The translations under genes were made by a program, and so were the position numbers. 64,000 nt of DNA, taken from the NCBI GenBank assembly GCA_025506515.1, contig CM046442.1:112230491-112294490 (forward strand), read 5' to 3'. Positions 21,531-34,210 of the stretch are shown here, piece after piece; positions within the stretch are counted from its first letter, which is position 1; each line of letters begins with the position of its first letter. The stretch comes from Flaveria trinervia (lineage: Eukaryota > Streptophyta > Magnoliopsida > Asterales > Asteraceae). The notes beneath the pieces are model-generated. The model was not told the DNA's origin and searched no databases. It saw nothing but the letters and a program-made list of their open reading frames with translations.

Positions 21531-23436
21531 AACAACAAATAAAAGCATGTGTCTGTCCTTGTATATTGTTTTAATGATAAGGATTTAGCATGATATATGT
21601 TTGGGAAATGATAGTATACTATGTCTGTGCTTCTTCCTGAATTCTTCAGTTCTATTCAAATCTGATCTAGTTACTTGATATGTAAGTAGGTTCATCTTGA
21701 AGTGGAAATTACACTTAGTTAATGCCTAACATAATACAACGTGCTTGTTTGTGGGAAACTTCATTTCAAGGATACAGAAAGTGAGTCATATTCTGATGTC
21801 ACAAATCACTCATCTAAACACACAATGTACCGACACTTTAATATCTATCTATCTTTGCAAATCTTACTCCCTCTTTTTTGTGTAAATAAAGACTTGGGTG
21901 TGTGATCACCATTGTTTACATTTGTAACCATCTGGTGAAAAGATTATGATCCTCATCATCCCTCTGTTTTGTGTAAACAAATACATGGGTTAAAGGCACC
22001 TCTATTTTACGTGAGTATAGACCTGGTGACTTGATGATGATCATATCTAAGCTCTCAAAAGAATCCTATGTGATCAAATGTATATTATTTCTAGAGCTTT
22101 TTCAACAATGCATTAATGAGATGTCAAATACATATCAAGATAGAACTTATAACTTAAAGCACATAGTTTGTAAGTGTGAAAAAATGATGATTTGATTCAC
22201 AAAGGGAGGACAAACTTTAAGTGAATTGAATGTAAAACCCATAATAGTTACTCTCTAATAAATATGAAAACATGATAAACCATGTCTAGTTGATACAATA
22301 CTCTTGTATGGATTTAAGAGGACAAACATACTTACAATCAAAACAAAGATCATGTATCATTTCAATAAATTAACTCGTCAGGAAGATGCTTAGTATTATA
22401 GTATGATCCCATTATATGTCTATATATATACTTGTACATAATCCTCATTTCAATTTTATTTAGTTTAATTTATTTCGGTTGGACAGACATATGTCTTTCA
22501 TGATATTCTTCTTAAAACTTTATGATAAATGCATTCATTCATCATTAATAAAAAATTTAGGGGCAGTAGAATCATGAAAATAAGTTAACAACAGATTGTC
22601 AAATAAATTATCATATGAAGGAATTGGAACTTGAGCACTATCTTGGCTTTTGGATACATGAAGTTATTGAATTTAAAACCTTCTTGTGCATAATTTTCAT
22701 GAATACAAAGTCAACAAGGTCCAATAGTAATAAATGGTTCTAAGCAGTTGACTAGGACCATACAACAAAATAAGTTTCAACTGTGCATCTCAAGCATCAG
22801 TAGAAGTTGCAGTGCATCCTAAGCATTAGCATAAGCTATAGTGCCTTTAGCATCAGCAGAAGCAATAGTGTGAAATTTAATAAAACTTGTCTATCCATGG
22901 ATTAGTAAACTACGGATGAGCCAATACTCCAAAAAGTATAATCTAATTTCATAGATTGGTAACCTATGAAAATTTAAGTTATACTTCATCAGCAGAAGTT
23001 TTTAAGTCATCAGCAGAAGTTTTTAAGTCATCCGCAGATGATATACCGAATCCGTTGATCTGCGAAAGAACTAAGAACTGCAGATAAGTTAAATTGTATA
23101 GAGGGTTCCACATCATTAAATAAATAAAATTAATGTGTTTGAGAGAGTGTAAATGATGTTCTTTGACTTCAATATTCATTATTCAATTTTTCAGAAACTT
23201 ATTCAGACCTAGAAAAAAGCACTCAACAAACTTTTTCCCCTTTCATAAACATTCAAAATCACCAAATCAAAACATCAAACAAACACATAATCTTGATCTC
23301 AGATCATTGTGTTCCAGGTAAAACATGTCATAATAGTCAATAATGAACCGTTGGATTCTCGATTATTCTCATAACTGTTTGTATTCTCATGTCAATAATG
23401 TTGATTCTAACATATCTTCTTGATTCTTATGAACAG
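21531..23436. other. Non-coding spacer between pol and ORF3 (copy 1)
   Basis: About 1.9 kb without a convincing ORF, present again at 35888-37802. It includes purine-rich strings (AAAGGGAGGAC near 22199, AGGGGCAG near 22559) that could be remnants of internal polypurine tracts. Short CATCAGCAGAAG repeats lie near 22793-22860 and 22985-23040. A spacer of this kind could serve as the leader or splice region of an ORF3 transcript; that is inference only. Confidence 0.5.
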
Positions 23437-26400
23437 ATGGCTAATCGATTTGTGAGAGAGCATAATGTGTGTGATTTCTTAAATCCTGACGACCCTGGTT
23501 CAAAAGGATGTCAAGACATTATACAATATTTTGAGAAGATCCAGGCTGTTTTATGCCTTGTCAGCGGAGCCAGTGATACATCAATCGCACATTACTGACT
23601 TTCGGAACTTTGCACGAATAGAAGAAGATGGAGAAGCTTTTGTGGTGGAAGTGAAGAATCAAAGTCTGAGGATGAATGAGCAGACAATTAGGAGGGTTCT
23701 AGAGTTGGGAGATCTAGAAGCTGGTCACCCTGATGTGTTTGAAAATGAATACATTTAGAGAGTGTTAAAACTAATGGGATATGATGGTGACTTCAAGAAG
23801 GAGAGAAATCAAGAAAGGAAGACTGTGCAAGCCTTACAGATTTCTCTGTCACACTTATCTTATGTATCTCTAACAGGAAATCTGAACTTGACAGATTTTC
23901 AAGGCATATTTCTTTGGGGATTATTGGTATCTTTGACGGAAGAACATACAAGTACTCCAAGTACATCTTCAATTGTTTATGTGACCACATCAAAGTGCAA
24001 AAGGCTAACAAGATGTACATGTTTCCAAGGTTTCTGCAACTGATCATCAATGCTGATCTGCGGGACTGCTATAGACGGGGATGTGTTTGTTCAGCACACC
24101 TAGGGAGATCTGTTCTGAATAAGATAACCGGGAAGTATGAAGGATGATACATGCCCATGTTTGATCATGTCGTAGATGCAAATGCAAACATTCTTTAAGA
24201 ATTGATATGGGAAGAATTCAAGAAAGTTCATCCACTAACTCTAAGCAAGCATCATCTTCACCTCCTCAATCACCCATTTACCAACAACCTCAAACACCCT
24301 AATCACAATCACCTGCCAGCCAAAACACTCAACCAATCTCTCCAATCCACCCTCTATCACCAAATCAACCACAAACACCCCAATCACAATCACTAGCCAG
24401 CCAATACACTCAGCCAATCTCTCATATTCACCCTTTTTCATCAAATCATTCTCTAATCATAGAAAAGCAATCCACTGAGAGCTTTTACACAGGGGCAACA
24501 ATCTAAGTCTCACAAGCCAGTACTGCTTAATTATCACTAACCACTGAATCCCTGTCCATTCAAATAATACAAAACCAGTCTCTCTAGTCCTTGTCCATCA
24601 GCAACAAGAACAACCACATCAAGATCAAGTAGAGCAAGTAGTTGAATCAAGTTCAAGCTCAGCTAGTATAGCACCTAAAGATGTGAATGATGGTGAGATT
24701 GCTACTCAACATCAGAAAGAAGAAGAAGAAGCAAACTATGTGGATGTAATTGCTTACAATGAAAACAATCTTAGTGATAATGATATCCCAGTGAGCAAAA
24801 GTTATCTAGTTACTAAATACAACAAGCTTTTTGTGAAGTCAAACTACAGAAAGCAAAGAATTCAAGAGTTGAAATGGATGATTAAGGAAAAAGATGATCA
24901 GCTGATGTAGTAAGAAAAGCAAGAATCAAAAGATTAAGAGAAGATGCTTAATTCAATAATAAGTGACTGATGCTCTTCTTCAACAAGAATTTGAGCTGAA
25001 AGAATCAGTCTAGTTTGAGAGGGATGAGAACGAGAAGTTGATGCTGAAAATTGATCAAGTAACCGACTCTCTCTCTGCTCAATTAGTTGTGTTGAAAAGA
25101 AAAGAAGAAGAGCTTGAGGAGCTAAAAATGAAAATCCGTGTGCTGGAATCAAATGATGCTCCTGCAACAAATCAAACAAAAGAAGCTTCTGAGACCACAA
25201 AGCAAATCATTCAATATAGAAGAAAAAAGAAGTACTTGGGTTTTGTGAAAAAGGAAGTGATTAAAATACAAGATTCACCCAAAAGGTCAAAATCTGTTGA
25301 ATCTTCATCCTTAAAGCCTATGTCTCAAACTGAAACAATAAGTGATGATGAATGGAATGAGCTCACAAAGAATGAATCTACAAAAGATCAGAAAGAAGAA
25401 ATGGCTGATGACTTACTGACCACTAAAGATATACTTGAAGAAAGGCCAGAATCCTCAATGTTTATGACCCTAATAAATCATGGCTTTCCGTATGAAATGG
25501 TGGAAAGGATGAGCATGAGTGAGATGAAAGATGTGCTAAAAGAATTTGAGGTGGCTAGATTCATGATTCCTAATTGTGATTATGAAGCATTCACAACATT
25601 TCAATCCATTCAGAAAATCCAGAAGGAGTTAGGTCAATGTGATACAACAAAGCTCTCCAAATACAATATGATATGTTGGTTACAGGGTCATAACTACAAA
25701 AGCTATGAACTTAAAGGAAGAATAGTTGGTGAGCTGAGAAGGATGATGGATCATGTGATGGCTGTTTTGCTTGATACTGGAGTGAGATTCAGGACAGAAG
25801 CTCCAAATTCTGTTGCTAAGCAACAAAGCAAACTCCCTGCGGATCCTATAACCGTTGTATCTAAAGATCAGTACAAAAGGTAAGATAAGCTAATAAGAGA
25901 GCCTAGGGCAGTTATCCCTGATAAATTATGGCCTCTGGGCACAACAGTAAGAGAGATTACAGATCAAAAATCTATATTGATAGAGCTGTATGACCACATC
26001 ACAAATCCTTCCACAACTCCTTGTTTTGATCATCGGACTATGCAATCATTAAAAGAACATTTGGGAGAATCCAATACTTCCATGATGTAGAAGTATTGCT
26101 AAGTCTGCTTGAGAGAGATATTAAAGATATGCAAAGCTTAATAATCTCTAACTATCCAATCCATCCAAGGGGAAGAGACTTTTCTGTGTCTGTGGGTAGG
26201 ATGAAGACAAAATTCATAGATGATGTGCTCAAGGAGGCTAAGAGAGATGATGTTGAGCACAGAAAGAGAAATCAAGGAAAGAAAAGAACAACATCTAAGC
26301 CCTCTACTTTTATAGATGATGAAATGTTAAAGAGGGTTGGATACAACAACATAAATTCAGCAACAATAAAAAGCTTTAAGGGAAATCAATATACATCTCC

Positions 26401-26482
26401 AATAACAAAATGGGGTTATGTTGAGAAAACAAAAAAGCTTGTGCTGCTGAGGATGTTGAAGGGAAGAAAGCTGATAAGATAA
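23437..26482 (+). pseudogene. Sirevirus copy 1 ORF3 (env-like position; plant mobile-domain-like protein)
   Basis: An ATG at 23437 opens a third gene downstream of pol (MANRFVREHNVCDFLNPDD). The N-terminal module contains LCLVSGASDTSI, then a FARIEEDGEAFVVEVKN stretch (about 23605), a TIRRVLELGD segment (about 23690), a long conserved block with DGRTYKYSKYIFNCL (about 23935) and NKMYMFPRFLQLIINAD (about 24010). A Pro/Gln-rich stretch (24220-24430), a charged helical segment with heptad-like Leu spacing (about 25038-25150) and a C-terminal block (FPYEMVERMSMSEMKDVLKE, about 25487) follow. I recall similar proteins in Asteraceae gene sets, often under unrelated names. No signal peptide or membrane span is evident, so an envelope function is not supported. 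Frames are broken in several places. Confidence 0.65.
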
Positions 26483-26954
26483 GAATTTTTGACCCAGTGG
26501 AGATCAATTGCTTCACCCAAGCTATACATCATATCTTCATGACAAATGCTTTCTAAATCTAACTAATGAAAGTGCATAGAATGACCTATGTCTATATGTG
26601 CATATGATTCAAGTGATTAACAAATTGAACGCAAAGGCATACAAAGAAGAAGACATGAAGCTGGTCTATTGAAAGGATCTACATTTGAAGAAGTCTTAGA
26701 ACTAAGAATCTTAAAGGAAGATGAGCTAGAAATTGTACACAATGAAAGTGTAGTGGAAACACTTACTACTAAAGAAGACATTTTGGGCTTAAGTTTTGAG
26801 ACTACTACAAAAGATATGGAGAATGGAGATCAAGTACAAGTACGATGATCAAAAGGATGCAGTTTCATTCTTCAACATAAGGATGGTGTCTAGAATGAAG
26901 GAACTTTTAGTTTTGAAGAGCTGATTACAAGTGTCTAAGCCTAAGGAAAAGTAT
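26483..26954 (+). other. 3' untranslated part of Sirevirus copy 1 and possible polypurine tract
   Basis: Broken frames continue to about 26870, with an E-rich segment that may still be ORF3. The last bases before LTR B are CCTAAGGAAAAGTAT. AAGGAAAAG is the only purine run in the position of a plus-strand primer, and it is weak. The same sequence precedes LTR C. Confidence 0.45.
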
Positions 26955-28000
26955 TGTTACATCTAGGAACTATAGAACTAGATCATTTCGTATAGGCTTA
27001 GAACTTTAATCAATATTCATAATGAACCATTGTAATTCATTATTATGTATGCATTATATATAGGTTAACCTGTATGTGATTGATTTGTGTATGATTGCAG
27101 GTACAAACATAACAATACTTGGTCAATTACATAACTTGACAAAGTGTAAGAAACATCTACGGATGAACATTTTGTTCTTCCGTAGATATGTTTCTTACAA
27201 GTAACTGATGTCAGAAGGTCATATGCGGATGAACAATCACTTAGAGATCAAGTGAATCGGATTTCAAATGAAGAATCCTGCAGAAGATCAAGATACCTTC
27301 GAAAGAAAAAGTACCTTCAGAAGAACAAGACTCCTGTGGAAGAACAACATCTACGGAAGACCATATTCCTGTGGAGTTCAAACACTTGTATTTAATAATA
27401 CAAGTGTTTCAAGTCAACAAGTCAACATGACAGATGTGAAAATCCCAAGAGATCTGTGTTTCTTAAACAGAAACACACGTGCCTATAAATATGGATCCTA
27501 GGTTTCACATCATGGAGGGGGCGACAACGGAAAGAACACACACGATCGCAAACAACCAACATCAAATCGCACAAACACAAACCTAGCAGCCATCACATCA
27601 ACATCAATACATTCAAACTATTTTATTTCATTCAATGTTTATTCATCTATATCATTATCATTTTTTAATGAAATACATTTGAATTAATATTTTTATTACT
27701 AATTGTGTTCGTCTCAATCATTAATCATATTGAATTTATTAAAAACAATTAAACAAAGTTAATGTTGATTCCGCAAACATTGACTTGACTTAAAATTAAC
27801 ACTGATAATTCCTGATTGCGATTCTTGGATACACAAAGATGTTTGGTCATGTTAATTGAATAATCTTCTCATTTCTTTTGTTAAAAATATATGCACAATT
27901 ATCAATTCAGTTATTAAATACATGATGATAATTCTTGATTAGTTTGTTTAATTTTTTAGTGACTTTGAATGAGAAACTAAAGTCGGGGGACTGTTGCAGA
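26955..28000 (+). mobile_element. Sirevirus LTR B (middle LTR, chimeric)
   Basis: It starts TGTTACATCTAGG like LTR C and follows C, not A, at nearly all differing sites up to about 27665 (for example ATCATTTCG, CAATATTCATAA, GATGTCAGAAGG, GCCATCACATC, AAACTATTTT). From about 27690 (TTATTACTAATTG, GTCTCAATC, ACTTGACTTAAAA, CACAAAGATG) it follows A. One short A-like patch, CATCAAATCGCACAA, lies at about 27560. A TATA box is at 27484-27491. This makes B a recombinant of the outer LTRs, or an assembly join between them. Confidence 0.85.
27145..27199. promoter_or_regulatory. Near-perfect hairpin in the U3 of Sirevirus LTR B
   Basis: The arms TGTAAGAAACAT-CTACGG and CCGTAG-ATATGTTTCTTACA pair almost completely, and the inner GAACA/TGTTC extends the stem, leaving a loop of about three bases. 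LTR C has the same structure at 41504-41558. In LTR A (12794-12847) the right arm is degraded. It lies about 290 bases upstream of the TATA box, so it may be a cruciform-forming or paired-site regulatory element. Confidence 0.7.
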
Positions 28001-28100
28001 CCACAACTGCTTGTTTATTTATAATTCAAGTATTGTCACTAATTAGTTCATTTCTTAAAGGATACTCTGTAATAGTTACAATCTTAGATCTTAACTAAAC

Positions 28101-30435
28101 ATGAGTAACTTTGGTGGATCGTCATACCAACCTTCAAAGTTGGAAACAAAAGCAGACTTCAAATCCTAAAAAATCAAGTTTAGGAATTATGTTAATTATA
28201 CAGATTCTGACTATGGGTTTCAATAATTGAAGGTCCTTATATTCCACCCACTCTTGGGCTGGATTATAATGACAACAATCAACCCATAATTACAAAGGAT
28301 CTATCACCTGATGATGTTAAGAATGTAAAAGTTGATATTAAAGCATGCAACTTGCTTAGTATGGTTTTACCTGAAGAAATATTAATCAGGTGTGAGAATT
28401 ACAAAATAAAAAATTCCTTGTGGAAGATTCTTCATACTCTCTGTGATGGGAGTGATGAAATCAGAAGCATTAGGAAGGACACCCTTCAGTCACAATATGA
28501 AACCTTTCATCATATTGAGGGTGACCAATTCCTCAATAACTCCATAGATTTATGCAACTGGTTACAGAGATGAATATCTTGGAGTTGAAATACACAAATG
28601 AGGAACTAAACAAGAAGATGTGTCATACTTTGCTAGAAAGTTGGAAGCAAACTGTGTCCATGTTCAAAAACACAATTGATCTCAAAGCAACTGGTTTAGA
28701 TACGCTAGTAGCTAAAGTTAGGCTCTTGAAATGGATGAGAAATCAAGAAACAAGAGTGTGAGAACTCATATGTCACCATATCACTTTAAAGAAACAAAAG
28801 TGCAGGAAGTGCCTTTATTTCCAACAATGATGGTGATAACTCTTATACTTTGAGTGAAGATGAAGAGGAAGTAAGTTTTTATGCATCAAAGCCTTCTAAG
28901 AAATCTTCTCAAAGTAAGTCAAGAAAAGAGAAAGGGAGAACTGATGATCAAAGAGGTATATTGTTGGATCAAGAAGAAGGCTAATGCAACCAAAACTAGA
29001 TCACTTAAGTTGTTTTGGTGCTGCATGCAAAGGCTTCCGAAGCTTATCATGGAACTTCCGAAGGTTGTAGAGTTCTTCCGAAGACAAAGGGAAGTCCAAC
29101 TTCCAAAGACAGAACTCTACTTCCGAAGACAAATGTATACTTCCGAAGTTCATGACTTAGAAGAACAAATATAAGACCACTTCCGAAGTATGATGAAATC
29201 TCTAAGCCTTGGAAGAAGCAACCTATTCCGAAGTATAAAGTGGCTTCGGAAGTACTTACTCTTCCGAAGCCATTTAACCTTCAGAAGATACTGCTATAAC
29301 CAGTGGACACAAGTATGGTCTCTGACACTCCGCTGCAGACTTCTGATACAGCATGGCTTCTTCCTAAAGAACCATGTTGTTGACCATACTTTATTCCACT
29401 GTTTACCTTTTCATGATAGTACAGTTGCCAACTTTAGTTGGTGACAAAAGGTAAGTCAGGGACATGTCCTGACTACCAATCTCAGATAAGACTTTATCTG
29501 AGATACCTTAACTATAGTCTTGTAGTATAGGCTTTAGCTAAAGGATACCAGCTGGTATCAAGGTATATCCGGCTGTAGATAGTATTATATATAGGTTCTC
29601 CTTGTAACTCATATCATAGATAACAATCTGCTTGTAAGAGTCTTTGTATCTTGAGTTGAGAATCAATATATAAAAGTATCTTGAAAATTATCTTTCTGTG
29701 TTCTTAGTTACTTTTCATATTGTGATCAACTCTTATTGATTCTTACCCGAGTGTGATTCTAGGTGAGTTTGAGAGAAAACCTTTGTGTTTAAGTGACAAA
29801 CCCAATCCTGCATATATCATCAGCAAAGCCTTTATCATATAACAATCAAACAGAGTTCATCACTGTCATTCTAGAGTTTGAAGAACAAAAAACAGCTTTT
29901 GCAACTTTCAGCTCAAGTTTTCAAGCTTAACTTGGAAGCTTATTAACCTCTGCCAACATTTGCCAGCAGGATTTGGAAGAACTACATCCAGATGTAGTAA
30001 AGGATATGGATCTACAATGGCAAATGGAAATGATTGCTTATAGAGCCAAACAATATCTGAGGATTTAAGTGCTGCAAGTAATCATCAAAGATTGGTGTTG
30101 ATAAGTCTAAAGTGAGATGCTTCAAGTGCAATCTCTATGGATACTTTTCTAGAGAATGCAATCAACAATCAAATCCTGAGTCAACACAACATCAGCAATA
30201 TCAATCTCAGCAAACATCATCATCACAAAGACCCTTCAAGCAACCACAACTTACAAACTCATCCCCACCGGTAACTAATACATCAGCAGGAACAAGTAAC
30301 TCCAAAGAAACTAGGATGATCATCATTCAAGATGGAACTTGTGAATGGAGTATGTATAAGAATGAAGTTTTGAAAGAAAATCAAGCTTTATGGCTCATAT
30401 GGAAAACAAAGTTCCACCCATGGCTAGTGAGGTAA
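28101..30435 (+). pseudogene. gag: Sirevirus copy 2 gag, interrupted by the same solo LTR
   Basis: It has the same layout as copy 1: ATG at 28101, gag domain, split at 28961 by the solo LTR, resumption at 29818 and the CFKCNLYGYFSREC zinc knuckle at about 30115-30158. One-base differences move the frame breaks. For example, the segment after HHIEG reads GACCAATTC here and GAACCAATTC in copy 1, and GTTAGGCTC here against GTTAAGGCTC there. Because breaks differ between otherwise near-identical copies, at least some are likely recent or are sequence errors. Confidence 0.82.
28962..29812 (+). mobile_element. Solo LTR inserted in Sirevirus gag (copy 2)
   Basis: This is the counterpart of 14605-15453, with identical ends and the same TATAT repeats at 28957-28961 and 29813-29817. 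Length is 851 bp. It differs by a few bases, including an extra GTT near 29378. Its presence in both internal copies at the same base shows it is inherited through the duplication. Confidence 0.92.
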
Positions 30436-32230
30436 GAGATAAGTTATGTTCATTATATGTGTTGAGGAAGTTGAAAGATATAGAGTCCATGCTCCACAAC
30501 TGGCTGATAAAGTTAAAGAAACTATGATTTTAATGAATCTCATGTAAGAGAACATAAATTATATAAAATAAAATTAACTCTTTACAAAAGGATTAGATAA
30601 AATAGTTTCAGAAAATTACAGTTTAAAGGCACAAGTTGAGCATCTGACCACTTTCTTAACTAAATCCATGACTGATCATGCATCAAATAGAAGTGAAACT
30701 TCATAAGTTTCAATTTTTATCTCAATAGTATGAGAAATTATTAAATTCTCATATTGAATCTAATAACAGTTCTGGGTTGGGATATAATGTTGTGGCAACT
30801 CCTATAAACAATAATTACACACCTTTTCTTAAATCAATGAAAATAACTTGTCAAATCATTTTGTTCCAAGCACCAAGTTTGAATCAAATTCTAATCAACA
30901 AGGTATTCATAATAAAACTGAGGTGAATGAAACTGAGTCTTCTGAATTAGAAAAGATAAATAATAAGGATTCAGAATTTCACTTTGATGAGTGTGATGAC
31001 TTGGATGATTCTGATAAACATAATGATGATCTCCTGAACATGGGTAAGAATTTTGTTTTTGAAACAAACTTTCCAAAAGTGCTTGAAGAAACAAAATTGC
31101 AATATCCTCCAAAACAAAGAAACATGTTGAAGATTATTTGCAAGAGAATAGCTCAGTTGAATGAAGGTCTTCAAGAACTACATCAGCAACAAAAACCTTT
31201 ACATGAAGAAATTGGAAAAAGTGTGCTTCTACCAAGGAAGTACACAAATCATCTATGGAAAAAGCAAAAAAGAAGTTGTCAGGTGATCTTCAACGGAAGA
31301 AGAAACCTTCTTCAGTAGAAAATCTACGGAAGAAGAACCCTCAGTAGTTCATACTGTTTCAGTAGGAGATCTGTGGAAGAAGAAACCTTCAGTAGAAGTT
31401 CATATTGTTTCAGTAGATGATCTACGGAAGGCAAAGTCAACGACAAACATATCAACTTCAAAACTGAAAAATAAGAAGACAGTAACTGATTCTGACAAAG
31501 AATCAGAGGAGATGTATTGCAAAGGGTGTGACATGAAAAACCATAATACTGAAGATTGTTATTTCAGTAGCTATTGTTCTATTTGCAATATGAACAATCA
31601 CATGACTTCCGACTGTTACTTCAACAAACATTATACTATTTGTAACAAAAAAAACTATTCAACTCAGGAATGTTATTTCAACAAAAAGAACAAGACAAAG
31701 AGCTCAAAGAAGAGACAATCAGATAAAGCTGAATAAGACACTCAATCCACTGATTGTGAAAATGATTTAAAAATTAAAACCTCAACAAAAACAAAAACAA
31801 AACCCAAAAGAGAAAAAATCCACTGATGTTCAACCTGTGAAGAAAAGAACAACTTTTTAGCAATCAAAAACACCTCACAAACAGGTGGATTTGACTGAAA
31901 AGGAAACAAATGCTAATGATGCTTTCTTTGATAATTTTGAAAAGGGAACTCATGTACCTCATTCAAAATCAAAAGATAGTGATACTTTCAACAATCAAGA
32001 ATCATTATCAAAACCAAAGCATCAATTCAACAAAATTAAGGTGAATGAAGAAGAGATTGAGAAACCAGGACCTAGATCATCAACATAATCTTCAACAGAA
32101 TCATCCTGACCTGCAACAACTTAGAATTAATCAAACAAAATTAAAACTAAACTTCAAGACTTATTCATGAAGAGTAACAATTTTAGATACTGCTGGCAAA
32201 CCCAAGATCATTAAGGCTTGGGTTGTTAAT
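30436..32230 (+). pseudogene. gag: Sirevirus copy 2 gag-pol linker with three extra zinc knuckles
   Basis: It is colinear with 16084-17860. In this copy one frame runs unbroken from 30848 to 31318 because a base missing in copy 1 (near 16655) is present, giving a charged linker of at least 156 codons. The tandem zinc knuckles are at 31515-31685 with the same degenerate third module (YTICNKKNYSTQEC). A stop follows at 31734-31736. Confidence 0.72.
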
Positions 32231-33500
32231 TCTAACTATTTTTTTTTGTGTGCAGGAACAATCTTGGAGAACTGACAACAAGTGGTATGTTGACAGTGGT
32301 TGTTCCAAGCATATGACAGGAACTATTCACTTCTCCGTGACTTCAAACATAAAAATGCTTCATATGTGGCATTTGGTGGGCATATGAAGGGAGGTAAAAT
32401 TGTTAGTGAAGGAATGGTAACTAATGGTGCGCTCAAATTTGAGAAAGTAAACTATTGTGAAAATTTACAATATAATTTACTGAGTGTGTCTCAAATTTAT
32501 GATCAAAATTATACCACATTATTTGATAACACTAACTGTTACATTTTTAAGCCAGGTTTTTTTGTTCCAGAAGATTGGGTCCTTCTTAAAGCATCAAGAC
32601 AAGAGAACACATATGTTTTGGATATGAACAACACCTATATCATAACACATAAGACATGCCTCCTATCTAAGTCATCAGAAGATGAATCTCAATTGTGGCA
32701 TAGAAGGCTTGTCCATTCTAACATGAAAAACATGAACAAATTGGTGAAAAATGACTTAGTCATTGGATTGCCAAAGAAAGAGTTTTATTGTTCAAATAAT
32801 TGTTCTTCTTGTTATAAAAGAAAACAACACAGAGTGTCTCATAAATCCAAAACTATCAATACAAACATACACCACTCAAATTGCTTCACATGGATCTGTT
32901 TGGTCCAACCAATGTGATGAGCATTGGAAAGAGACAATATTGTCTGGTGATAGTTGATGATTTCACTAGATTCACTTGGGTCTTTTTCATAAAACAAAAG
33001 AGTGAAACATCAGAAATATTAATGGACTTTGTCATCAAGATTGAGAATCAACTTGATTTAAAAGTGAAAATTTTCAGAATGATAATGGTACTGAATTTGT
33101 TAATTCTGACTTGGATTTCTTTTGCAGGAATAAAGGTATTGCAAGGCAATTCAGTGCACCAAGAACTCCACAGCAGAATGGAGTGGCTGAAAGAAGAAAC
33201 AAAACACTTATTGAAGTAGCCAGAACAATGCTAGCTGATTCGTAACTGCCTATCACCTTTTGGGCTGAGGCAGTGAATACGACATGCAATGTTTAAAATA
33301 AAACATTGATTGTCAAAGAACATAACAAAACACCTTATGAGCTTTTATTTAAAAGAAAACCCTATATAGGATATCTTAGAGCTTTTGGTGTCATGTATCT
33401 ATTTTAAACATAAAAGAACAATTGGAAACATTTTCTGGAAAAGGCCTATGATGGTTTTTTTGTTGGATATTCTTCAACATCTAAATCTTACAGGGTCTAC
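32231..33500 (+). pseudogene. pol: Sirevirus copy 2 protease and integrase
   Basis: The same domains as copy 1 are present. Here the protease frame is broken by loss of one A in the GACAGGAAACTATTC string (about 32320), just after DSGCSKHMTG. In contrast the integrase frame from LHMDLFGP through IVDDFTRFTWVFF (about 32881-32990) is intact where copy 1 is shifted. The second Asp (NDNGTEF) and the Glu segment lie in another frame, and the stop after MLADS is shared with copy 1, so that stop is ancestral to both copies. Confidence 0.85.
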
Positions 33501-34210
33501 ATTCCACAACATACATTATGGAAGAAACTCCTAATGTATCTTCTGATGAATCTGTATTTTCTAAATTAGTTAAAGGATCATCATGGCTATGTGATATAAA
33601 TGCTTTAACAAAGTCATTTAACTCTGATTATTTGGATTATGCAGGATCTGATACATGCTATCCATTTGTTCCCCTAAATTTGAATGAAGTATCATTATCT
33701 GCTGATCCCCCAAGGAATAACACTTCATCAACAGCTACTGACTCTACATCAGCAGATGTACACTGTGTATCCGGAGATATGCATAATGTACCAGCAACTG
33801 TTTCAGACTCTCAAGAAGATACAACAAACATTGGAAATGATTCATCAATTCCTCATATCCCATCCGGTGAAGTTCATGTACTCCTATGGATGAACAAAAT
33901 GCTTCCAGAGAAGTTCATGTAACTCCTATGGATGTACAAAATGTTTCCGGAGAAGTTGTTGTAACGCATACGGAAGAACATAATACTTTAGGAGAAATTC
34001 CTACAGAAGACATTAATTATTCTCCTAATGTCCAAACCGAGGCGGACCACTCAATACCTAATGATGCATAAGAAGAACACTTTGACTACTTCCTAAATTC
34101 ACAATCTGGATTGGATCAGTCTGCAACAATGGATATGACTAGAAGCCATATGTGGAACTGCCAACATCTGTCAACAACTCCATCAACAAGAATCCATAAG
34201 ACTTATCCAG
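33501..34210 (+). pseudogene. pol: Sirevirus copy 2 integrase-RT linker
   Basis: It starts in an open frame (MEETPNVSSDESVFSKL, 33518) that continues for 134 codons, longer than in copy 1. It carries the EVHVTPMD repeat at about 33868-33945 and a stop at 34069-34071. The composition is acidic and Ser/Thr-rich, as usual for this linker. Confidence 0.65.

Noticed and set aside
22979..23179. Minus-strand frame with repeated TSADDLK units, present in both Sirevirus copies
   Set aside because: It lies antisense to the element in the pol-ORF3 spacer, and the repeat comes from CATCAGCAGAAG strings. Presence in both copies only reflects the duplication.
24241..24444. Minus-strand frame of 67 codons rich in Val and Leu
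   Set aside because: It is the antisense of the Pro/Gln-rich part of ORF3 and is explained by that composition.
23437..26482. ORF3 as a true envelope gene or as a host synaptobrevin/longin gene
   Set aside because: No signal peptide, membrane span or longin-type domain is visible; the position inside two LTRs and repetition with the element make it an element gene of unknown role.
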